Positions 37,502 through 49,700 of a DNA stretch of 64,000 bases are shown one piece after another (position 1 is the first letter of the stretch; every line of letters starts with the position of its first letter). Location: NCBI RefSeq assembly GCF_949987535.1, contig NC_080069.1:41095269-41159268 (forward strand). Reading direction: 5' to 3'. Both the position numbers and the translations under genes were made by a program. The DNA is from Balaenoptera acutorostrata. Taxonomy: Eukaryota; Chordata; Mammalia; Artiodactyla; Balaenopteridae. The notes beneath the pieces were generated by a model, which was given only the letters and a program-made list of their open reading frames with translations, was not told where the DNA came from and did not search any database.

Positions 37502-37720
37502 AACTATTTAAAAATAACAATTCTCTCACTATCCTCCTCTTACCTTGTTTCACTTTATTCATAGCATTTGAGATTACCTATAGATTACATCTAGATATCT
37601 TTCTCTGTTTTTCCGTCTCTCCCCTCAACTAGAGTTTAAGCTCCATGAGGCAGAAACGTTGTTCTGTTCAGTATTAAATTAAAAGTGCCTTAGAACAGTC
37701 CTACTCAAATAATCGTTTTA
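37491..37720 (+). repeat. L2 LINE, right part (split by an L1)
   Basis: Continues the L2 from the left of the inverted L1: ctcactatcctcctcttacc, ttgtttcactttattcatag, gagtttaagctccatgaggc, agtgccttagaacagtcc. Confidence 0.8.
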
Positions 37721-38089
37721 AAATTGAAATCAGATTATTTATTTAACATTTTTCTTTATTTCATATTTTTTAAGCTTAAGCTTTATCCTGAACAATATCA
37801 TGAAACCAAGGGTATGATGTGCCAGGTATATTTTTTCTAAAAAATACTAAATATAGAACTATCAGTATTAAAGGTGTTAGCCCCAAATATCCCTTCAAAC
37901 CATCTTGTTACCACTGAGGATATACACCCCCAGCTTTGAGAAATACGGTATCATCCAACGGCAACACATACCGGTGGCAACACATACTAGTGACATCCAA
38001 TGGCAGTACATAAAAAGCAGCGAATTTGACATGGAAATAAAATTTGTTTATTCTTATAATGTAACTTAGTCTCACAGCATAAAACAGTA

Positions 38090-38250
38090 AAACTGGAGTC
38101 ATGAGGCCTGGCTCCCAGCCCTATATCTGCCACAAACCAGTTGTGTAACCTTAGGCAAGTCACTTAAGCTCTCTGGGCCCCAATGTCCTCATCTCTGTAA
38201 TAAGGACTTGGGATGATTCCTAAACTCACTGGCAGCTCTCACTGCCTTTG
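38090..38250 (+). repeat. MIR SINE
   Basis: Forward MIR: ctggctcccagccctatatc, cagttgtgtaaccttaggca, agtcacttaagctctctggg, tgtcctcatctctgtaataa. Confidence 0.85.
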
Positions 38251-38949
38251 ATTCTACCAACAACCACAAAGTTGCAGGAAAGAATCCTAAAGCAACTAGG
38301 TTTATTATACCTACCTAATGTTTAATCATCATGAAAAGGAAAAATAGAAGAATTCCCACAAAGCTCGATGACTTTGAGAAGCACAAAGTAAATATTTTAT
38401 AAAATAAAATAATATTTTGGATACAGTAATACTGTGGCCATAAATCTTTTCTGTAACCCCATGACCCTCCCTAGTGTAGGCAGCTGGATACCAAACCTCC
38501 ATGGCCTCAAGAAAGGGTTATTCAGGATCCAGGCAGAGCTAAAATTAAGAAGTGGAAATTCTCGGTCAAGACCAGGATGCTCTTTTTTTGTTTTTTCTTT
38601 TTTTCTTAAGCAAAAGCTATGTAGAAGGAATGATTGAATTAGAAAAACACCCCTCTGCAACCCTCAGAAATAAAATAATTTTTTCAGGAAAGGATCAGAA
38701 CTGGGTACTAAGCCCATTATGTGCAAGTTTTGGGGAATGAAGATATCTGCTAGATGTCAAATTATCATTCTACAAATTGCCTACCAACTGAAAAGGGAAA
38801 CTTGTATTTACAAAGAAAGGTCACTATTGACGTTTTTGGTGGCCACCATTTTTAAAAGTGGTCAAACTTACAGTAACAGTGTATCAAGGTGACATGTGTT
38901 TCTAACTGTGGTACACTGTGAAGCGCTCAGCACCTCTGTTATAGTCTTC

Positions 38950-39525
38950 TTCCCAAAAACATTTCATTGGCATCTAATCAAGCCTTTAGAAGTAAGTTCC
39001 AGTTCACAGGAAATATGGGAATAAATGACAAGTTCAAGAATCCCACGAGGAAACTATCGAACACCATCAGAATGAAGGACATTCTACAGAACAACTGATG
39101 GGTCTCTTCAAAAAGTGAATGTCCAGAGGGGGAGAAAATGGAGGTAGCAATCCAGACTGAAAAAGGCCAAGGAAAGACAATGAGCAAATGCAGTGTGGTT
39201 AACTTTGAGTAGATCTTGGTTTGAAATATAAATAGCTATTAAAGGCAAGTTGAACAACTGGGGAAATTTGAAGCTGGACTAAGTATTATCTGCTATTACA
39301 GAGTTGTTTTAACTTTCTCGGGTACAGTGATAATGGTGTTGGCATTGTGCTTTTAGGAGAAATGTGCCAGAGAGTTTAGGAGTGAAGTGACATGATATGG
39401 GCAACTCATAATCAGACAGCAAAATGTTAAACAGAGGTTGAATGCAGGTATTGAGTATACAGATGGAATAGTCTTTCAACTTTCCTCCATGTTGAAAATT
39501 TCATAATAAGAAGTTGGAGAAAAAA
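38950..39525 (+). mobile_element. Old L1M 3' UTR fragment
   Basis: Follows the 3' UTR of old L1 families: gaatgaaggacattctacag, aggccaaggaaagacaatga, and the tail caactttcctccatgttgaa aatttcataataag(aagttggagaaaaaa). The A-rich end puts it on the plus strand. Subfamily not resolved. Confidence 0.55.
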
Positions 39526-41348
39526 CACAAGATCCACATGTATGAAAAAATTATTTGGAAGAAGAAATCAAGAAAAACTGCTTGTCATATTCCTTCTGTC
39601 CCCATGGGAAGCAGGAAGAGGCAGAGGGGAGATAAATAAGTTAGAGACAGGAAGGAGGAAGTGTGTAACTTGCCCCCTAGTGAAATATGGGGGCTGGGGA
39701 ACTGGAGGACCTCCAGTCAAGTTTGGAGATTCAAGAAAAGAGGAACCCCTTTTGGTGAGGTTGGACCTGAAAAGGTGGCCAAGAGGACAATCTCAAGCCT
39801 ATAATGGCAGAAATGGGAGACTATTTCTGGTCTCTCTCTCCAGAGAGAGCCCGTGCCAGTCTTCCAGCATTTACTGTGTCCCCAAAGCTTCATTGACACC
39901 CTTACAGAGAGGTGTGTGAAAGTGGCAGACCCTGGATAGGAACACAGGATGTACAGCTGAGAACTACACCAACTGGTAGCCGAGGACAAGTGGGACAACA
40001 CAGTGGCCACCAACATGGAGAAATGACCACCAGTGGCCACAGAATGTCCCCTTCCATGCAGTGGCACTTCAGCATCCCCCACACACACTCCACCTGAGGA
40101 AATGAAGATGAGAGTGAGAGAACCGGACCTGATGGGACAAACATGAAACGTTCTGTGATTGCCCATAATGTTTAAGATTACACAGAATGGTAGGAGGTTA
40201 GATTTCCACTACATAGTGCAAAAAGGGCAAAAAATAGACATTTAATTCACATATAGAAAAATAAAGTCACATATCTTACGGTCTGTGTCTGAGATAAGTG
40301 CCTGCCCCATTCTCCATCTCATCCTAGACATTTTAATATTCCTTCACCCACTGTTATAGCATCACAGGAGAACCAAGATATAGTGTGAGGGATACATTAT
40401 GCATATAAATATACATCTGAAATGACCTTGCAGTTGTCCACACCCATAGCTACATGGGATATAACACAGAAATTATTTACGGCCTATGGAATGTGTGTGG
40501 CTTTTAAATATGAATAAATAAAAATTTATTCACCTAAAATAAAAAAGCCATGCTGTGAAGTCTGATTCAAAAGAGTTGGGAAGCAGATCAGCTGTTGATC
40601 TGCTTCTTGAAAAACCCACACCATTCCAGGAAAAGAGAGCTAGGCAGGGCTGACTCTCTTTTCTGGAACTGGGATGTCAAAGGTACCCCTGCCAGGGTAT
40701 ATGCTACATGCAAATTAATAGTAAACAGAATTATTGGGAATGTAACTAAATAAGAAATATCTTCTGTTTATAACTGAGAGGCAATATTTTCTTAAGATGA
40801 CCATAAATTTGAAAACATATCCAGGATTATTTAGCATTGACCATATAGACACAATATTTCATATGTTAATAATAGATCATGGTTTCACAGTGAAGAAAAA
40901 AAAAGACTGTATCATTACACGCCATAATAATAAACGACATCATCAGAAATGCATGGCAGACTCTTTTAGTGAGTGTGTCATTGTTTTGAATGGCTATGTA
41001 GCAGGATGGTAGATATTAAAGCTGGAGGAGACCCTCAGATGCCTTTTGGTCCCATACTGCTAATTCTGGTCTTTACACAATTTTCTTTTACAGATGATCC
41101 AGGAAGTAAGTGCGGGAAAATCTCGGTTGACTCTACTCAAGTCTTGCCGGAACTACTAAAGATGACAACCATGATTGTAAATAGGAATACCACCTCATTC
41201 CCAACATTCTCCCCTCCCACTCCACTCCCACCCTGAATTTGAATCCCCTTCCTTCCTTCCACTGACACAGCTAGGGCTGAGATGACACCTCTGCCTTCAA
41301 CTCAGGATATTAATCTCTTATTGAAGATTTGGTGAGTTAGAATGGACC
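39526..41348. other. Intronic sequence with no recognised gene
   Basis: Open frames on both strands at 39542-40166 overlap and resemble no known protein. A perfect short hairpin at 40581-40605 is listed separately. Confidence 0.4.
40581..40605. other. Perfect short inverted repeat
   Basis: Arms aagcagatca and tgatctgctt are exact reverse complements with the 5-base spacer gctgt. There is no T-run and no other terminator or RNA-gene context, so function is not implied. Confidence 0.6.
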
Positions 41349-41388
41349 ACACTCTCTCTCTCTCATTCTCTCTCTCTCTCTCATTCTG
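41349..41388. repeat. (CT)n microsatellite
   Basis: Runs of CT broken twice by attct (ctctcattctctctc). Confidence 0.9.
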
Positions 41389-41718
41389 TCTGTTCTCAGA
41401 CCACTAAATCTCCTGGGTGATCACAGAAGAAGCCAATGCAATTCTATTTGTGTTGATGTCTTGATAAAAACAAAGATCTTCCACCACCACTTGCCTGCCA
41501 AAAGCCTTGGCTTCTCTGGAAATGCAGCATCTTGGTCTGTGATTATAATAACACAAGTGACAATCAATTGCATAAGGAAGAATTTATTTTCTCCAGAACA
41601 CTCTTTTCATCTTTCTCTTTTTGGAAGTTTTTAACTTTTTATTTTATATACAAAGAGCTAACATTGTTTCTGTGTAAGGTGGATGTCCTGGATGACCCAT
41701 TCAAGGAAGCTGTAAATA

Positions 41719-42166
41719 TAGTAAGTCCCCTACACACAAACCTTCAAGTTGAGAACTTTCAAAGATGTGAACGTGCATTCCATCAACATCAGGCATGAGT
41801 GAAACTGCAGCTTGGCCTCTGTCTCCTATTGCTGACGATCCTTCAGCTCTACCATCTCCCACCTCCTCTCCCTCCTCCAATCAGTAACTCTTCTTGCCTG
41901 TTCACTCGATTCCAGCCCCTGTATGCCAGCTGTTGTACTGTACTTTTCAGTTACTGTACGATTAAAAATGTTTCCTTTATTTTTTGTTTGTTTGTTTTGT
42001 ATGTATTATTTGTGTGAAAAGTATTATAAACCTATTACAGTACAGTACTATATAGCTAATTGTGTTTGTTGGGTACCTAGGTTAACTTTGTTGGACTTAA
42101 CGAACAAATTGGACTTATGAATGTGCTCTTGGAATGGAACTCATTCGTATGCAGGGGACTTACTGT
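41719..42166. mobile_element. Internally deleted Tigger (TcMar) DNA transposon, Tigger1a-like
   Basis: The ends form terminal inverted repeats: left gtaagtcccctacacacaaa (41721), right end read in reverse cagtaagtcccctgcatacg (near 42164). Inside are blocks that match the Tigger family found in artiodactyls (ctgttgtactgtacttttca, ttacagtacagtactatata). At about 450 bases it is far shorter than an autonomous Tigger and has no transposase frame. A TA target fits both borders. Its family name is from memory. Confidence 0.82.
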
Positions 42167-42734
42167 ATATCAAAAATTAAAGCTTATTTTTGTTAAATTA
42201 TTTTAGCAGTTGCAATCCCCCCTTGCAAAAAGGAAGCACATCAGAACAGGAGGCTCCATGAGCTCATGTTTCTAGACTTAAGCTGATGTTATTGAGGGAA
42301 GAGGGGCTCTCTTCCCCATCCCACCCCTGCCTGCTCTTTCTGCCCCTTGCCTACAAAAGTCTACATACCAAATCAATCAACAGGTAAAACAGAGTTTTCA
42401 TAAACCCCAAAACAATTCAAACAGATGAATTGTTCAAAGGACAATAAAGTTAAGAATTTGCAATTATTCGTACACAGTATCTTTAAGGACTCAAAGGCTT
42501 AAAATAAGCATATGATTCAGCAACTTTAAAATCATAATACATACCCATAAAATATAGACACATTAAAATTACAATTTTTTTCTATAAATTCAACTAATAA
42601 ACCTTAAATATACACTGTATGAATTTGGGACATTTTTCTGCAATTCTGAATCAGTATAAATTCAGACAGGACTCTCCCCATACTCTTTTCCTTAGTGATA
42701 TATTACTAAAACATAAATCTGAACAATAACTGCC

Positions 42735-42945
42735 TCAGAGAATTAATTCAATGAGCCAGGCATGAAACTAAGCACTGATTTAATTCTTATAATCACTTAA
42801 GAGATGGGTATTATTCCCTCTACCAGAGAGGAACCTACGATTTACAGAGTTTAAAATTTTGCCTACAATTATGGTTAGCAGGTGGGAGACACGAGATTTG
42901 GACCCAAACTTGTCTGATTCATAAGTCTCCAATATTACATTTCTA
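42735..42945 (-). repeat. MIR SINE
   Basis: Reverse MIR: atgagccaggcatgaaacta, taattcttataatcacttaa, gagatgggtattattccctc, cgagatttggacccaaactt. Confidence 0.8.
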
Positions 42946-44259
42946 TACACTCCTAGGTTTGAAGACTTAAGAGTTAACAACTTACAAACATGAAGGACGT
43001 GCAGTATTCAAACAGGCTGTCTTCTGAATTACCACGTGACAGTTCTGCTGATTTAGAGCTAAATTTATTCCCCGAGTCATTCAGTATTCTTGCCCAAAAT
43101 AAAGTAGGATAAAGTCAGAGCATATGTTAGAATTTAAGCCAAGTTATTATCTGTCTTCTTCACAAATTCTGAAAAGCTGGTCCACCAAAATCAGATGCTA
43201 GGAATGAGGAGGAAGAAAACCAAAATAGGGAGGGAAGAATGTAAAATTAGGATGCACAGAGATGTGGAAAGACAAAATGGCAGGGAAAAAAATGAAAGGT
43301 AAAAAAAGAGGAATGAAGGGTGAAAAGAAGAAGAAAAGTAGCAGACTTTACAGTTTGGGAAGTCTTTTTTAAAGTGCGTGATGATCTGTGTAAGGAGGTC
43401 AAAGTGAGTTCACCACAGGATTTATGGAGGACCAAAGAGAGGGTAGCAAGTTCCGACTTTTAAGTACAAAATCTAACTTCTTAAGGGACCCTTTACCTTT
43501 TTGTGAAACTAGTAGCGTGGGAAGTCCCTAAACAATACAGCTGCACTTTCTACATTACAGGCAAATCTGGGTTCTCCCATGAATCACACTGGGCTTATGG
43601 GATACCCATGTAAGAGAGGGAATTTTAAAAGTTCGAGGTCAGTGTACTCTGAATGGGAAAAACGCTGCTGCTTCTGCTTCCTGTTTTGCCTGATCGAGCC
43701 AGTTCCTGAAAGTTCTGGGCCCATTTTCAATATGCTGCAAAGAATATGCGTGTTCTGCCCTCATATAGGCATAACCCGAATGGTGACCCTACAAGAAAAG
43801 ACTTCAGAAAGTAGACCTTCACCTCACGAATATAAGGGTAAAGGTTTATATAACATCTCCAAAGGACAAGAAAAGCACACTTGGGTTAACTCTTCTTTTG
43901 ATTAATTTCCACTTTGTCAAATTACTCAATAACTCTTTCAATTGAATGTCTTTTATGAAATTTCCAAGGATTTGATTGTTATTGACAAATTTTGTTCTCT
44001 ATTAAGAGAATGCTAAAATATACTGAAGCCGGGGAGGGCAGTTAAAAAAAACAAAAAAACCCCCTATATTCTCTGATACTCTTTTGTGAGAATAAAATAA
44101 GAGAACCAACAAAGCCTATTACTTACTTTAAAAGAAAAGTTAATCACTAAACTCTTCAAAACTTCTTTTTATTAATTACCTTCTGATTCCAGAAAGTTAA
44201 AATAGTACTGTTGGCCTCTCTGAAAATGTCACGCAAATATCTTTATTACATATATCTCT
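42946..44259. other. Intronic sequence with no recognised feature
   Basis: An open frame of 108 codons at 43579-43905 (plus) resembles no known protein. No repeat recognised. Confidence 0.4.
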
Positions 44260-44935
44260 GAAAGAGACAGAGTATTTCACATCAAGTTAAAAATAAAAAA
44301 GAATTTCAAAGAGATTAAAGAGCACATAAAAAAAAAACACATACAAAGTAAAGCTAGTGAAAAAAATATTAAAATGTATGTTTACAACCTCAGGGAGGGG
44401 AAGAATTCCTCAGCAAAATGCAAAACTTAGACAGAAAAGATGGACAGATTTGCTTCTATAAAAAAAGTAAATCTTCCTGTTTGCCAAAAGACACTATTTT
44501 AAAAAGTCAAAAGATTAGAAGAAAATATGAGCAATGTATATAACCAATAAAAGATTAGTACATATAATTTATAAGGTAAGTCAACAAATAAAAATAAACA
44601 TTTCTTTCTATTCTTCACATGATAAAAATGCTTAACCTTATTAGTAATCAGAATAACACTGTAAGTGAATTGGCAAGAATAAAAAAGTTTGATAATATCT
44701 GATATGGGTGAAAGCATAAACAAAACGATGCCCTCATCTACTGTTGGTGGGGGTGTAAATTGATAAAGCATTCCTGCAAGGTAATCTATCAACATTTAAA
44801 ATCAACATTTAAAATATACAAACCTTTTCTCTCAGCAATCCATTTCCAAATATCTGTCTTTATAAGTAAGGTATTATTTATAATACTTTTCTAAAAACTT
44901 GGTAAAAGTGTAAATTTTTTTACATTTCCCAATTC
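44260..44935 (+). mobile_element. Old L1M ORF2 end and 3' UTR, interrupted by a MIR
   Basis: Diverged L1 near the end of ORF2: gcttaaccttattagtaatc, gaattggcaagaataaaaaa, atctactgttggtgggggtg, taaattgataaagcattcct, which follow the usual L1M order. It seems to resume at 45195 after a MIR. Confidence 0.65.
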
Positions 44936-45190
44936 ATTAATAATATAATAGTAATAATAAAATTACAGTAAGTATTTGTATAGTAATTACTAAATGTCAG
45001 TAACTTTCCAAAGTGCTTCACATACATGAACTCCGTTTATCTTACAACAAGCTTCTAAGGTGGGTACAGTTATTGCCCCATTACAGATGGAAATACTGGG
45101 GCAAGAGAGGATGAGAAATTTGCTCAGTCACATACTTGTAATGGGCGGAGCCAGGATTCAGACCGAGGTAGCCTGACACCAGAGTACTCA
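44936..45190 (-). repeat. MIR SINE
   Basis: Reverse MIR: ttccaaagtgcttcacatac, aacaagcttctaaggtgggt, gccccattacagatggaaat, tgggcggagccaggattcag, accgaggtagcctgacacca. Confidence 0.88.
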
Positions 45191-45194
45191 GAAA

Positions 45195-45570
45195 TACTAT
45201 GGAATAGAATTCAGAAAAGAATTGATTCAGAAAGATCTACAAGGCAAACAGTTACCTTTAAAAAGATACAGAACAAATTGGTATTATAATGTCATTATGC
45301 AAACAAAAATGAATATATTTGATTATCTACATAGTGAATGAAGCTATATATCTTATTATTGACATAATATATGCACTGAGGATGGTTAAAGAAGGTTATC
45401 CCTAGGAGTGGAAATGGTAGTGGGAAAGGAAGATGAATTTTCCCTTTTAGCTCTATGTATTTCTAAAGTGCTTGAAATTTTGAAAAACGAGAACGCATTC
45501 ATGTGTTACTGTTATAATACTTAAATGTTATTTGTCTTTTAAAAAAAATGGTGGGGGGGAAGGATCATAT
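45195..45570 (+). mobile_element. Old L1M 3' UTR, continuation
   Basis: agatctacaaggcaaacagt, gtttgattatctacatag and the tail gctctatgtatttctaaagt gcttgaaatttt fit an old L1 3' UTR ending in an A-rich run (45540). Confidence 0.45.
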
Positions 45571-47279
45571 GGAAAACAGTCTGTCCTTACAGAAGTTTCT
45601 ATAACTGTGTTTCTGGCTTTCAGTCACATTTTTCCCTCTTTCAAAAGTTGATCCAAATATCTGCTAAAGTCAACCTCCTAAATTTTCCAGAATTGTTTTC
45701 AGCTCATATAAAAGGCTTTAACCTTCAACCTCTTTAGCTTTGGCCGCACTATGTTTATGACTATTTTTAAAGAACCAAATTTTTGGTTGCTGTTGAAAGA
45801 CATTTAGAAGATCATTTATATAAGAGGAGAAACTTAAACTGGAGACGTTGAATCTGGAGTTAAAACCTGGCTCTGTGTTCTCAGGCAGTGAAGTTTTTTG
45901 GTCAATTTTGAGTTGGAAATGCCTACTGCTCAATTAGCAGGAATGAAAACATACGAGAGGTTTATGTCAAGGACAGGCGGCTGCAGAGGAAATCTGCAGG
46001 CCATCAAACCTGAATAAGAGAAAAGCCTTCCTATTCCAGTTCCTCCTGCGGGACCTCATCAGGTCACTTTTATATTTACTCCAGAAGGACAAAGGATGCA
46101 TTGGGACTTAGAGAATAAATATCGTATGTGGACTTCCATCAGGAAACGCAAGTAACAGAAAGCTGATGGTCACAGCTATTCTTCTCCAGTGCGATGACTG
46201 TCAATCCCCTCCGCCCTTTTGATTCCCTTATTTTTGTTTTCCAACCCTGTTCACTATCAATGCCGTCAGGCGGGGCTCCCAATGTGGAGCATTCTCAGAA
46301 GACTTGGCAGCCCTTGTGCCCCTAGATGCTTCCACTTCCCCTTTATGTGCACTTCTACATTTTCAACGAAGAAAGGGAGCCAGGAAGCAATGTGAGAACT
46401 AAACACAAGACTTGGTTACAACAAAAATGAGAGCATTCAAAGGCCTGGTTGCCTGTTCCTTTGGCAATAGAGCTGCTCTGGAAAGGTCCTTGAGCCCTAC
46501 TTCAGTGAAAATTAAAATAAATCACAGGCATTCTTCAAAGAAAAGGGATAAAATTATACATTTACCTACAGGGTATCAATACAGGCATAGATTTAGATAG
46601 ATGTGTTATATAGTTCATGCACCCATACTAAACATGCATATGAATAATCCCTATACAGATGGCCAAGCACTAACAGAGGAGCTCTATTCAGGACTCTGCA
46701 ATTATGATAACTAGATATTCAACCAAAAGCCAAAAGAATGGTGTTAAGGCACAGAAATGAGCATGGAGAAATGGAATAGGATAAATTCTTCCTCTTGACA
46801 TCTTTATTGAAACAGGGCTGGTAGTCTATTGGACACTCGCAACAAGAGGCTTAAAACATATCAAACGATAATGAAACATAATTTCTAGGTTAACACCAAG
46901 ATGAGAGCCACCATCTGGCACTTCCGCCAGCCTCAAAGCTGGACAAAGACACATATTACGAGGCCACACATTTGGAGGGAGAGAGGCAGAAACTGAAGAG
47001 GCTCACGTGCAAAATGGAAAGCCAAAATGAATCCTCCAAACTTCAACAACAATAACAGTGTAAAACAGTGTGTGAAAACCCACATATCCTAAGACAAAAC
47101 CTGGACAAAATGACTCCCTGTCTATGACCATTACTTATCTGGGATCATTTCTTTTAAGTTTAGAAGCTTAGAAAAGCTCCAATATCTCTCTTTAACCATT
47201 CATATACAAGCTGCCCTCCAAATATTAACTGTTTTCCAATTAACAAACTAAAGTGGATGGAGTTGAAAACTCTCTGTGA
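45571..47279. other. Intronic sequence with no recognised feature
   Basis: No exon or named repeat recognised. Confidence 0.45.
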
Positions 47280-47400
47280 TCATTCATTCCATCAATTAAT
47301 ATTTATCAACTGCCAACTTTGGCCTTGGCACTGGGTAAGTAATGATGAACAAGACCAATATGAACTCTGGAGTTCACAGTCTGGCCTCTATGTTCTAGAT
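47280..47400 (-). repeat. L2 LINE 3' end
   Basis: Reverse L2 end: cattcattccatcaattaat, atttatcaactgccaacttt, ggccttggcactgggtaagt, aatgatgaacaagaccaata. Confidence 0.75.
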
Positions 47401-47459
47401 TGCACCATCAGGATTTGGTTATAGTGAACTGACAGAACAGATGAAAAAAAAACCCTATG

Positions 47460-47759
47460 GGGCTTCCCTGGTGGCGCAGTGGTTGAGAATCTGCCTGCCA
47501 ATGCAGGGGACATGGGTTCAAGCCCTGGTCTGGGAAGATCCCACATGCCGCGGAGCAACTAGGCCCGTGAGCCACAATTACTGAGCCTGCGCATCTGGAG
47601 CCTGTGCTCCGCAACAAGAGAGGCCGCGATAGTGAGAGGCCCGCACACCGCGATGAAGAGTGGCCCCCACTTGCCGCAACTAGAGAAAGCCCTTGCAAAG
47701 AAACGAAGACCCAACACAGCCATAAATAAATAAATAAATAAATAAACCCAAAGTTAAAA
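47460..47759 (+). mobile_element. CHR-type tRNA-derived SINE, copy 1
   Basis: A full-length SINE starting ggcttccctggtggcgcagt. The tRNA-like head has an RNA polymerase III A box tggcgcagtgg (47472-47482) and a B box ggttcaagccc (47515-47525) with A in place of the usual G. The unrelated body (gaagagtggcccccacttgc) leads to a tail of (AAAT)n and poly(A). It is flanked by a 16-base duplication of nine A and ccctatg, at 47444-47459 and 47760-47775, showing an intact insertion. It lies antisense to NTRK2. The family is known from cetaceans and hippopotamus. Confidence 0.95.
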
Positions 47760-48439
47760 AAAAAAAAACCCTATGAAGCTTACAGTCACATAGACCCATC
47801 TCCAAAGAACACAGCACAGCTCACTGTTGTATGCTAAGATCTAGGTTTAACTCCCTGATTTGGAATTTAGGGATCACCTTCCCATGGAAAGCAATGCCAT
47901 CCATGATGTTTGGGTTCTAGGGTTGATCCATAAATCTTGAGTTGCCCTGCACGCAGCTGCAGTGTGATTTTAAGAGATTTCTGGTTTGTGTTACCCTGGG
48001 AATCAGTTGAATCAGTAGTATTAAACTGTAATTTATAATCCCAATGCTGCTACCATGGATCGAAACAGTGGAGGCTGAAGTGTGCAATGCTGGGGATGCA
48101 AAAAGCTGGAAACACCTATGAGTGGGCTGGCTGCTGTCCCTCAGTCTCAATCTGTCCCCAAGACAAGGAAATATGCATGGTGGTAGAATCTCCCCAAAGG
48201 TGCTTAGGAGGGCAAGAATTACATTTGGAATATCTCATTTGCACGTCAGCCATTGGCCTCTTACACAGAACCAAGGCACTGGTTCTGGCCAAGGCTATGC
48301 ACATTTCATACCGTTGTTACTCAGAAATCACAAGTGACATGTTTTCTGGTTATTTCAGGAAGTATAATAGTGTTTTTACACATTCCCCCCTTTTTAAGGT
48401 GTATGTTTTTCAACAGCTCTAATAGAATTTAAAGTACAT

Positions 48440-48550
48440 TAAGTTACATTACTTTGTTGATTGAAGTATAGTAGATATTTCAAGTGTACAGCAAAGTGAT
48501 TCAGTTTTACATCTATATATGTGTGTGTGTGTGTATATATACACACACAA

Positions 48551-48596
<46 letters not shown>

Positions 48597-48690
48597 TTTT
48601 CAGATTCTTTTCCATTATAGGTTATTACAAGATACTGAATATAGTCCCCTATGCTACACAACAGGTCCTTTTAACTTACATTGTTAAACA
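48440..48690 (-). mobile_element. L1 3' UTR fragment with expanded microsatellite
   Basis: Same L1 UTR as at 4425: ttgattgaagtatagtagat, aagtgtacagcaaagtgatt, tccattataggttattacaa, gtcccctatgctacacaaca. A possible duplication, taagttacatt near 48441 and taacttacatt near 48671, flanks it with one mismatch. Confidence 0.82.
48519..48594. repeat. Compound (TG)n-(TA)n-(AC)n-(AT)n microsatellite
   Basis: A run of TG, then tatata, acacacaca and about 21 AT units (48553-48594). It sits inside the L1 3' UTR, where these elements carry short TG and AT runs. Confidence 0.95.
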
Positions 48691-49700
48691 CCACTTTTTA
48701 GGCAGTTTCATTGCATGAGCCTCGTCTTCTCTTCTAGATCCCCCAAATTACAACTCAGCATTTGACCAGTAAATCAAGAACCTCAACTCAGGCCCATTTT
48801 GTCCAAACCATGGCACAGTTATACGTGTAGCTAAAAATAGAGAAAAAAGCTATTCTAAACAAGAACCTGAGTCTCTGAGACAAAATTTTAAAAACAATTT
48901 TATTTATGTCTAAAAATAAGGGAGTAAAACATATGCTCTAGTAGTTACTGCCTGAAGAAAGCCATTTACTGGATCTGTGACAAGGTTAAGTAAAACCTTT
49001 CTTACCAATCATTAACGATACCCTTAGGTTATACCCGGAATATGTAGGTGCTTCAGCAGTGGTCACCCCAAATTATCCAAATAAAATACTTTGTCAGTCT
49101 TAGTGACAGAGTCAGTATATGAAATACAATCTTCTCTGAAACAAAACGTCTGCCTTTTCTTCTCCTCCATCACTGCACTACAGAGAGTGAGTTCACATTT
49201 ACAGATCATTCTTCTGTTGTTTTCTTAACACAAAGTGGGGGTGGGGAGTGACTCCCAAATATTGCTCCTAGGGTTCCCAAAGCCTTTCTGAGCTCCCAGT
49301 AGGACCTGAACATACCCTTTCTCTGAAGAGCCACAAGACAAAAGTTTCCAAGTCAACCCTCAAGACAGGAAAGTGACAGAGCTAGAATCTGGCTCTGTCC
49401 AGTAAACACCCTGCTTGGGGACATCCACCCCAAGTGCCTCTAAGGAAAGAAAGCATCTGATCAGGATGAGGAGAACAAAATCCCATGGGAGGTGGCTAGC
49501 ACACAGAGAGGAGCAGCCTACGCCAGACCTGGGCACCAGCCGAACACGGGGACCCAGAAAGGTCTTCGAAGCCATGGGTGGGTTTGGTTTGCAGTGCCTC
49601 TCCCACATCTTGTCGCGCTTGGAAAGAGACCTGGAAACCCATGTTTATCACACAGAAAGGTGATTCTCTGAGAATGCTTGGGAAAAAGCAGCATCCCTTG
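48691..49700. other. Intronic sequence with no recognised feature
   Basis: No exon recognised. Overlapping open frames at 49360-49800 on both strands have no known match. Confidence 0.45.

Noticed and set aside
38920..38945. RE1 (REST) silencer site
   Set aside because: Only the left half (tcagcacctctg) resembles the motif; the right half is missing.
47460..47540. tRNA gene
   Set aside because: The A and B boxes belong to the head of a CHR SINE, which is followed by a SINE body, tail and target duplication, and copy 1 has a mutated B box.
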